From Tethya wilhelma (lineage: Eukaryota > Porifera > Demospongiae > Tethyida > Tethyidae), in assembly GCA_964030475.1 (NCBI GenBank), contig CAXIPT010000003.1, forward strand, positions 92,365-156,364: 64,000 nt of DNA. The letters run 5' to 3'. Positions within the stretch are counted from its first letter, which is position 1; each line of letters opens with the position of its first letter. This document shows, piece after piece, positions 57,027 to 64,000 of this stretch. Both the position numbers and the translations under genes were made by a program. A model generated the notes under the pieces. The model was not told where the DNA came from. It was given only the letters and a program-made list of their open reading frames with translations, and did no database searches.

Positions 57027-57210
57027 TGAATAAACATTGAACATAAGAGCATGCCCAGAGACGAGCGAGCCCAGAGATTTGAAAGGTCAAAGATCCTCAG
57101 CTGTATAAATCAGGTATTAATTAGTTTTACTGTTTATCCTATAGTGTATATTATAATTCAGTCAGTCATAAGGTTGTACCCCCTGCCTTCCCTCCCTCCC
57201 TGTGTAGAGA

Positions 57211-60200
57211 ATGTCCCACTCTCCTCAGTCTAGCAGCCGCCATGACTCTACTAGTGTTGGTCCCTCCTCCAGTGATGAGACCAGGCTCACTCCTAGCCAG
57301 CCTAGACCACCTCAGAGCCACTCCACTCCACGACCAGTGGATCCTAGGCTACAACCAGTCATGACACACCCTCAGGGACCACCATATGGAGCCACACCCC
57401 CTCCTCCTAACCACCCTAGTCCCTTCCTCGTCACTTATCCCCCAGGACAGCCACACACCCTCTATGGAGCCACACCTACTTCTGGTTACCCAGTAATCTA
57501 TCCTAATCAACCCCACCCCTATAATAATAATTATTATGGATATCCTCTCATGGGCCAATACCCTAGTAACTTTGCCACACCCCCTCAACCATACCCACCC
57601 CAATGGACTGGAAGTGGTCATGTGATACCATCATTCTTTCAGCCCCTCCCACCACCTGGTTACCATGGTAATATTAGCCATCAACCACCAATACCTCCTC
57701 TTGTCCCATCATCTCAACTGGCCACACCCACCAACACACAGCTGGGGGGCCCTAACATTGAGAGTGGCCACTCCACTCCACAGCCAGACAACCGATCACT
57801 TGACTTCACAGAAAAGTTCGAAGATCAAACTCAGTATGTGACTGTGATTTGCATTTCCATGTGATGATATAACTGTTATGACATGATTGTGTGTGTTCAT
57901 ATCTTCCTGTGTAGTTCAATGGTGGAACAGCTGGTTGATGCTTGTAAGAGAGGAGATGATTCTTTAGTCTTATCTCTTATCAACAGAGGAGTCAATGTTA
58001 ATGGTATATCGAATAGTGGGTATAGTCCATTAATGATGGCAAGTTTTTTGGGAAGGATGTCTGCAGTCAAACTGTTGTTAGACCATGGTGCTGAGGTGGA
58101 CCTACAGAACAATGAAGTAAGGACAGCATTGATGAAGGCAAGTAATAGTGGTGAAATGGACATTGCTAAGCTATTAATGGATCGTGGTGCTAAAGTTGGA
58201 CTAGACCATGCTCTACTTGGAGCTTGTGAGAGTGGAGATGATTCTTTAGTCTTATCTCTTATCAACAGAGGAGCCAATGTTAACAGTTTAGTTAGGTATG
58301 GATGGAGTCCGTTAATGAGAGCAAGTGCTAATGGAAAGATGTCTACAGTCAAACTGTTGTTAGACCATGGTGCTGAGGTGGACCTACAGAACAATGAAGG
58401 AGAGACAGCATTGATGGAGGCAAGTGATAGTGGTAAAATGGACATTGCTAAGCTATAATGGATCGTGGTGCTAAAGTTGGACTAGACCATGCTCTAGTTG
58501 GAGCTTGTAAGAGAGGAGATGATTCTTTAGTCTTATCTCTTATCAACAGAGGATATAATGTTAACAGTTTAGTAGATATATGGGATGAAGGAGAACTGAG
58601 TCCGTTAATGAGAGCAAGTGAACATGGACACAAGTCAACTGTTGAACTATTGTTACGACATGGTGCCCAGGTTGACTTACAGGCGAGTTATGGATGGACT
58701 GCTTTGATGTCGGCTAGTGATGAAGGACATGTAGAAGTTGCCCAACTCTTACTAAACCATGGTGCCCGAGTTGATTTGGAATATAAAAATGGAGAGACAG
58801 CCATGGACATGGCTAAGAGTCATGAAATGATTGATTTGCTGATGTCAGCAGTGATACCTCAATTGATTGCAATGCTCAAGCCAATAGCTCACAAGTGGAG
58901 GGAACTAGGGAAGCATCTTGGTTTGAAGGGGACCACTCTAAACCAATGTCACAGCTCTGCTAGTAAAGAGGAAGGTCGTCTTGAAGCAGTGATGAAAACC
59001 TGGTCACAACAGAATGATCCTCGTCCATCTTGGAGGGCACTAATAAGAGCTGTGAAAATCATTGATAGAGACTTGGCAAAGGAAATGGACCAGCTATTTG
59101 GTAAGTATATACACTGACTCTGTTTATACATTCAATAGTGAGAATTCATTCACTTTCCTCTTGTAGGTAATCACTTACGAACATATGACAAAGAGGAGGA
59201 CAGTGAGATAGAAAGTGATGAAGAGGAGGACAGTAAGAAAGAAAGTAATGACTCTGAAGCATTAGATGAAGCTGATCATCTTGCTGCTGTAGAGCAAGCA
59301 ATAAGAGAAAAGGGTGAACTTGAACACACTGTAGGTCACATAGCATTCGTAGGCCCAGCTGGCTCTGGAAAGAGCTCCTTGATGAAACGACTGAAAGGTG
59401 AAATGCCTAGCATTGAATCACCTAGCACTGGAGTAGCTGAAAAAGTCATTAAAGTTGGAGTGATAAAAAAGTCCTATTCCACGACTGTGAGTGCTGACTC
59501 AGCAATTTGGAGAGAAATATCGTATGATATTGAAGCCACAAGACTGATCTACGATATGAAATCATCTCAATCCACCAAGAGACCACACCCACTTCCTGCC
59601 ACACCCCTTACTCCTGCCAATCAAATCACTCTCCATATGACTCCTGCTGAAGACATACAAGTAGCTCCTACACTCAGTCCACAGGAACCTAGTCCAAGTA
59701 CAAGTAAAACTACCAACAACTCTAAACAGCCACCACCATCAGGATATGTAGCACCTAGAGGTGTGTTCAGAGAGGCTATCAAGGGTAGAAGGCTTGAAGA
59801 ACTTCAAGAGCGTTTCAAGAACTCTTGGCAACTTTATCTCACTGATACAGGAGGACAAATGGAATTCCAAGAGGTCCTACCACTGTTGGTGTCTGGACCT
59901 TCTATTTTCTTCATCATCTTTCCTCTCAATCAAGACCTTTGTCAGCAAATCACGATGGATTATCGTCTTCCTGAAGGTGGACGGTCAGACCCCTATCAAT
60001 CAACACTCACTCTAGAGGAGGCTATTCTTCAAACCCTCGCCAGTGTAGCTTCAATGGGCACATTTACGTATGATAGTTCAAAGACAAAGAGTCGTCCACT
60101 CAAACCTAAAGTCCTTATTGTTGGCACACACAAAGATCAGCTTGAGCCAGGTACTGCTGAATCAAAGATCAAGGAAATTGACGACCACCTTCAGAAGGTC

Positions 60201-62166
60201 ATCAAGTCCACTGCCCACTACCGTGAAGGCTTGGTAGAAACATACAGCAAATTTCAATTCATCTTCACTGTCAATAACTTCTCTGAGGATGAATCTGACT
60301 TTGAAAAAATAAGATCAAGTGTTGCACGAGTTATAGGTCGTGGTGAGTTTGAAATGAGCTATCCCTCAAACTGGTTAATCTTCAGCTTTGTTCTTCGCCA
60401 GAAAATGATGAAAGATCGTATCATCAGTTACGAACAATGTTTCGCTATTGCTAAAGATTGTGGAATATCCACTAGTGAGGAATTGAATCACGCTCTCTGG
60501 TTTCTTCACACTAAGATTGGTCTGATTCGTCACTTCCCCACTGATGGTCTCGATGACATCGTGATAAGAGATCCTCAGGTGCTGTTTGACCATGTCACTC
60601 ACCTCATTGTGAAGACATTTACACTGGATAATTTCCATCAGTATCTCTGTGATAGTTTTAAACACAAAGGCATATTTACGTTTGAAGATCTAGAAAGAGC
60701 TAGCCAATCTGAAAGCCTTCTTACACCAGAGAAATTCCTCAAGCTATTGCAACATCTTAGAATAGTTGCTCCATTTCAAACAGAAGATGGTCACCAGAAA
60801 TATTTCATCCCCTGTGTTCTGACTCATTCTAAAATGTGTGTGTCTCATCCTCTCACCCAGAATTCAACCACCCCTCCTCTACTGATAACGTTCAAATGTG
60901 GCTACTGCCCCAAAGGCCTTGCTGGAGCTCTCATTGTGTATCTACTCTCTGACTTGAAATGGGAACTTCGGACTGATCACATCTTCCGAGACCAAGTGTC
61001 CTTTCTCGTTCAACCATACGTGTTTGACATCATCTCACTCAAGGTCCACCCCACCTACCTGGAGCTGGTTCATTATCGCGAGGAGAAATGGAGTTTCTTT
61101 GACTCTGAAAGTTTAATGTACCCAATTCATAATGTGTGTTTTGAGATCCGCAGCTGTGTGGAGAAAGGGTTAAAGAAGATATCGTCTGAGATGAAGCTCA
61201 CTTCAGATGCTGACCATTCTCTCAGCTTCTACTGTCAGAACTCAGACTGTGTCAAGAAGAATGGCCACCATCCTGCTAGTCTGATCAAAAGCAAAGAGCA
61301 TCACGTCTTGCTTTGTGTATCTCTTGGAACAAAAGTATCTTCAATTCTACCATCTGATTGCTCTGTTTGGTTGGACACAGTGAAAGGTCAGAGCGTATTT
61401 TGTGTTTGTCCCTTTTTATTTATTGTGTGCCTATGGGGCTGTACAGAACCTGATGCTGATGGTTGTCATGACAACCCATCTGCCACACCCTCTACAAGAA
61501 AGAGAGATCTTCCTGAAGTGAGTGACACTAGCTGGTTATTGTGTGAATGTTTATACACTAGATTTATGTACTGATGTGTGATGTGCTGCTATTAGGGTTC
61601 AGAGGTCACTCCTCATCCAAAGAGACACAGTGGTGATCAGATTGTGGAAATCAGTGAGTTGGTTTATAAATTTTGTGTGTAAGAGAGAATAATTGACATC
61701 ACAGCTATTATTGTCAGTTTGTATTTGCACACATGATGATGTATAATTATGTCACTTACAAAGTTTTTCTTCCCTTTCTTCCCAGATGAGTGTGATGGAT
61801 ATGACATTGTGAATTACCTGAAGAAGTTGGATGTAGACCAGATCAAACATCTTGGTGGGGCACTGGGGTTGAGTATGTTCAATCTGAGGGATATGAAGAC
61901 CCTTCCTGATGACATGGTGATGGCATGGCTACTAAAACAAGATTATGTCAAAGAAAGGTCAGGTGACATTCTAACATGGAGGACACTGGCTGACAAACTA
62001 ATGGAGATTGGACAGACAGGCATTGCTGAGGAGATTATCAGAGACAAAAAAATTGAACTCAACCCGAGGTAATTACTATTAGTAATAGGAGGTCGACAGA
62101 TCTATTAGAGCATTTTATTTTATGATTTCACTCTTTTCTTTCAGCTCCTCCAGTCCAGCTCAATGA
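57211..62166 (+). CDS. Gene D: ankyrin-death-Roc-COR-death protein, one frameshift
   Basis: Exons 57211-57833, 57915-59100, 59167-61386, 61447-61517, 61596-61653, 61786-62068 and 62145-62166. The phases agree except that exon 2 is one base short, matching a missing T at about 58456 (AGCTATAATGG here, AGCTATTAATGG in sister repeats). Allowing for it, about 1487 residues: Pro/His-rich leader (1-205), ten ankyrin repeats (210-525), death domain 1 (532-605), acidic linker, Roc-like GTPase with P loop GPAGSGKS (666), DTGGQ (830) and VGTHKD (922), COR-like winged-helix region (LWFLHTKIGLIRHFP, about 1000-1150), a Cys/His patch CQNSDCVKKNGHH, then death domain 2 (1392-1480, DDMVMAWLLKQ, TWRTLADKL). 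Family knowledge: Roc-COR switches occur in LRRK and DAPK1; death domains recruit partners. Role in immunity or cell death is inferred. Intron 61387-61446 is stop-free and may be retained. Confidence 0.85.
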
Positions 62167-62189
62167 TATATAGTTCCTGTGAGTCCTTC

Positions 62190-62237
62190 CAATGCCTACA
62201 TGATGTCAGGAGAAGGGGATCCCCCTATTCCTAAGAG
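62190..62237 (+). pseudogene. Relic of the CCDC146 last exon
   Basis: About 48 bases beginning CCAATGCCTACATG and containing TCAGGAGAAGGGGATC align with 11499-11546 (complement) of the CCDC146 last exon with about six differences. It sits just past the stop of gene D, in its probable 3' UTR, with no intact frame. Confidence 0.65.
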
Positions 62238-62668
62238 GCATCTTCACGTCAGACGCATTATAATTGTGTATTCTTTAAGAACATATGATAAGTCTAGATT
62301 TCTGTGCTGACTGTATGCACATGTATGGTATGTTTTTGTGACTGATCATCTTATTAATAATTATTTGTAATTAGTTCTATTATCACAGATTAGGTGCAAA
62401 GTTTGCATACACAGATTAAAATACATAATGCAAATTAAGTTTGAGATGTATCTGGTAGAGTGAAAGTCTACAGCTACACTGAGAGAAGCTGCCCAAATTG
62501 TCATTCAGCCTTTGCATATATCTGGTAATGGGTCGACAACCCGCATGCTTCGTCAGCATTCTTTCTAATTGTAGCGCAGTCCAGGTGACTCTCCTCCTCA
62601 GACACACCAGCCGTTGAAGGTAAATAACTCGTGAAATACAGTCTAAAGGTCGACCTGACAGCTGGGTA
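62238..62668. other. Intergenic, no gene seen
   Basis: 3' flank of gene D: AT-rich, short frames only. Confidence 0.5.
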
Positions 62669-62862
62669 ATGTCTGTACTCAACACTGTCAATACAGGTCT
62701 GTGTGTGATAGGGAGGGGGGAGACACCTCCCCCAAGGTACAAGATCCTCACCAGCCTGGACCTGGGCAAGAGTCTCCTGGGCCCCTCTCTCTACCTGTGC
62801 TACAGGACCAGCCAGGTCCAGCCTCTCTCTGTAGCCTACACACCAGAGCTACTGGCAAGGTG
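62669..62862 (+). CDS. Exon resembling part of a MABP domain
   Basis: A frame with LCVIGRGETPPPRYKILTSL and LDLGKSLLGPSLYLCYRTS ends at a GTGAGG donor near 62861. The pattern VI-x-GE-PPP-(x)n-DL-x-LYLCYR is that of MABP domains in MVB12 and DENND4-type trafficking proteins. The acceptor may be the CAATACAG at 62690-62697, or the exon may start at ATG 62669. No further exon was found before the window end. Confidence 0.45.
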
Positions 62863-63159
62863 AGGCATCTCTGGTTAGTGGGTGGTGGTTGTCTGTAACA
62901 TCTTGTGATGTTAGAGCAATGGGTATCCCTTTTTTCATTCACTGTGTGCTTAGTTCCATGATCCATTTGATAAGGTATATGTATCTCAGTGTCCATTTTG
63001 ACCAAAGTCATCAAAACCCAAAGTACCAGCTTTTGTATGACCAAGTGTGTGTATGTACAAAGTATGTTCTGAAGGAGCCAGTCATTAAAACAACATTTTC
63101 AACTCTAAAATGGCAGGCAATGGTTGGTCACACGAAGTGTTTTCTGTATATTTTTGTAA

Positions 63160-63235
63160 ATAAACAATCAGGGAAAGTCCCTCAAGTCAAGGGAAACTCC
63201 CTTTTGTGCCAAATATGGGCATACTGTGTGATACA
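63160..63235. repeat. kappaB/CArG module copy outside a promoter
   Basis: AATCAGGGAAAGTCCC followed by a second GGGAAACTCCC and CCAAATATGG at 63209-63218. Matches 54325-54410 and, more loosely, the promoters at 20114 and 37144. Confidence 0.6.
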
Positions 63236-63238
63236 CAT

Positions 63239-63427
63239 ATACCGTAGATCGGGAAATTTTCGCCGCTATAAATTTTCGCTTGTTTAATTTTCGCGTGTTT
63301 AATTTTCGCCACTTTGACCGATTTGGTAAAGATCACCATACGTTTTAAATTTTTGCGCGTTTAATTTTCGCCACTCGCGCACGTGGCGAAAATTTTTTTT
63401 AACGGCGAAAATATCCCGATCTACGGT
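63239..63427. mobile_element. TACCGTA-type inverted-repeat element
   Basis: Ends ACCGTAGATCGGGAAATTTT and its near complement AAATATCCCGATCTACGGTA. Internal repeats of TTTAATTTTCGCC. Same end style as 15992-16299, different interior. Confidence 0.75.
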
Positions 63428-63464
63428 ACTGTATACACAGCCCAAAAATTAAAAAGCAATTTTA

Positions 63465-63963
63465 CCCACTCAATATGTGTACAGCCTCCAGTTTACCTAA
63501 GACCAGTGATTGCTCCATCCCATGCGTGTCTGAGTGGTCTAGTGTTAGCTTTCACTGTACACGTAATCCCTTACATACATTTTTATATGTCCACATATGG
63601 AAACTAATGATAGAGCAATTTGAATGGTTGCACATTGTTCACCATTGTTTTCTCCACAAAATGCTCTCATTTACTCTCGTATTTACTCTAGAAATCACAT
63701 CCAGTCTTTAGATAGTACAATTTCCTTACAATGTTCAATGTTAGATGAGGGTGTAAAACAGGCCTCTATCTGTCTGTACTGATGGTGGTGGTCTGTGTTC
63801 ATTATCTGTGACAAGATGTTTGGTGTCTAATAACTTGAGTGTTTTATGATAAATATCAGAAAATTATGTAATCTCACCACTCCATCATTGATCCAGTGTA
63901 CCATGCTGCTGTTGTTGGCTCACGTGGTTCATGTATGACATACTTTTTGTGTCTCTCCTTCAG

Positions 63964-64000
<37 letters not shown>
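63465..64000. repeat. Second copy of the 54420-54900 repeat
   Basis: Runs to the window end, finishing in the same CTCCTTCAGAT plus (CT)n as the CYP20A1 intron copy. Contains a reverse copy of the CCDC146-intron repeat core at about 63560-63680. Confidence 0.75.

Noticed and set aside
57897..58445. Minus-strand open frame of 182 codons opposite the gene D ankyrin array
   Set aside because: Mirror of repeated ankyrin DNA; the same mirror appears opposite gene C.
62889..63287. 132-codon open frame
   Set aside because: Runs through repeat text (kappaB/CArG module and TACCGTA element) with no splice or domain support.

Overview
The window is intron-rich eukaryotic DNA with GT-AG introns. It holds animal-type genes (SHC adaptor, SWEET sugar transporter, CCDC146, CYP20A1, eEF2), death-domain/ankyrin proteins, very many (GA)n/(CT)n microsatellites and small inverted-repeat elements. 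This fits an early-branching animal, most likely a demosponge such as Amphimedon (inference from gene content; no search was run).

The sequence is a draft scaffold. Single n characters at 3672, 7860, 14113, 15725, 23055, 26818, 34671, 39732, 41551 and 46495, and n runs at 21261-21288 and 36462-36500, look like contig joins. Several joins have the same sequence on both sides (unmerged haplotypes), and one gene (CCDC146) is split into three pieces lying in inconsistent order and orientation. Contig order should therefore not be trusted.

Layout: 21-3134 (-) middle of CCDC146; 3678-6688 (+) C-terminal part of an SHC adaptor; 7596-8033 (-) small unknown gene; 8399-11120 (-) ankyrin protein with three death domains (gene A); 11400-11603 (-) last exon of CCDC146; 11772-19799 (-) large coiled-coil protein; 20293-21260 (+) Roc-type GTPase paralog, truncated (gene B); 22976-24683 (-) SWEET transporter; 24887-30375 (+) 5' half of CCDC146; 30376-35600 repeat-rich DNA; 35676-35801 (+) lone ankyrin exon; 36501-36891 (-) start of an unknown gene; 37666-39731 (+) ankyrin/death/GTPase paralog, truncated (gene C); 39733-43170 repeats plus a candidate structured Pol III RNA at 42053-42345; 43171-51597 (-) complete eEF2; 51849-56806 (+) complete CYP20A1; 57211-62166 (+) complete ankyrin-death-Roc-COR-death protein (gene D); 62669-62862 (+) exon resembling a MABP domain; then repeats to the end.

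The most unusual content is the four-member family A-D. Its full form is a proline-rich leader, ankyrin repeats, a death domain, a Roc-like GTPase with COR-like region and a C-terminal death domain. This resembles DAPK1 without the kinase, with an additional death domain before the GTPase. Each of the four genes has a consensus NF-kappaB-type site upstream of a short 5' UTR exon with a splice donor. The members differ by loss of the GTPase (A), loss of the ankyrin/death part (B) or amplification of ankyrin triplets (C). An inducible innate-immune or cell-death family is the best inference.
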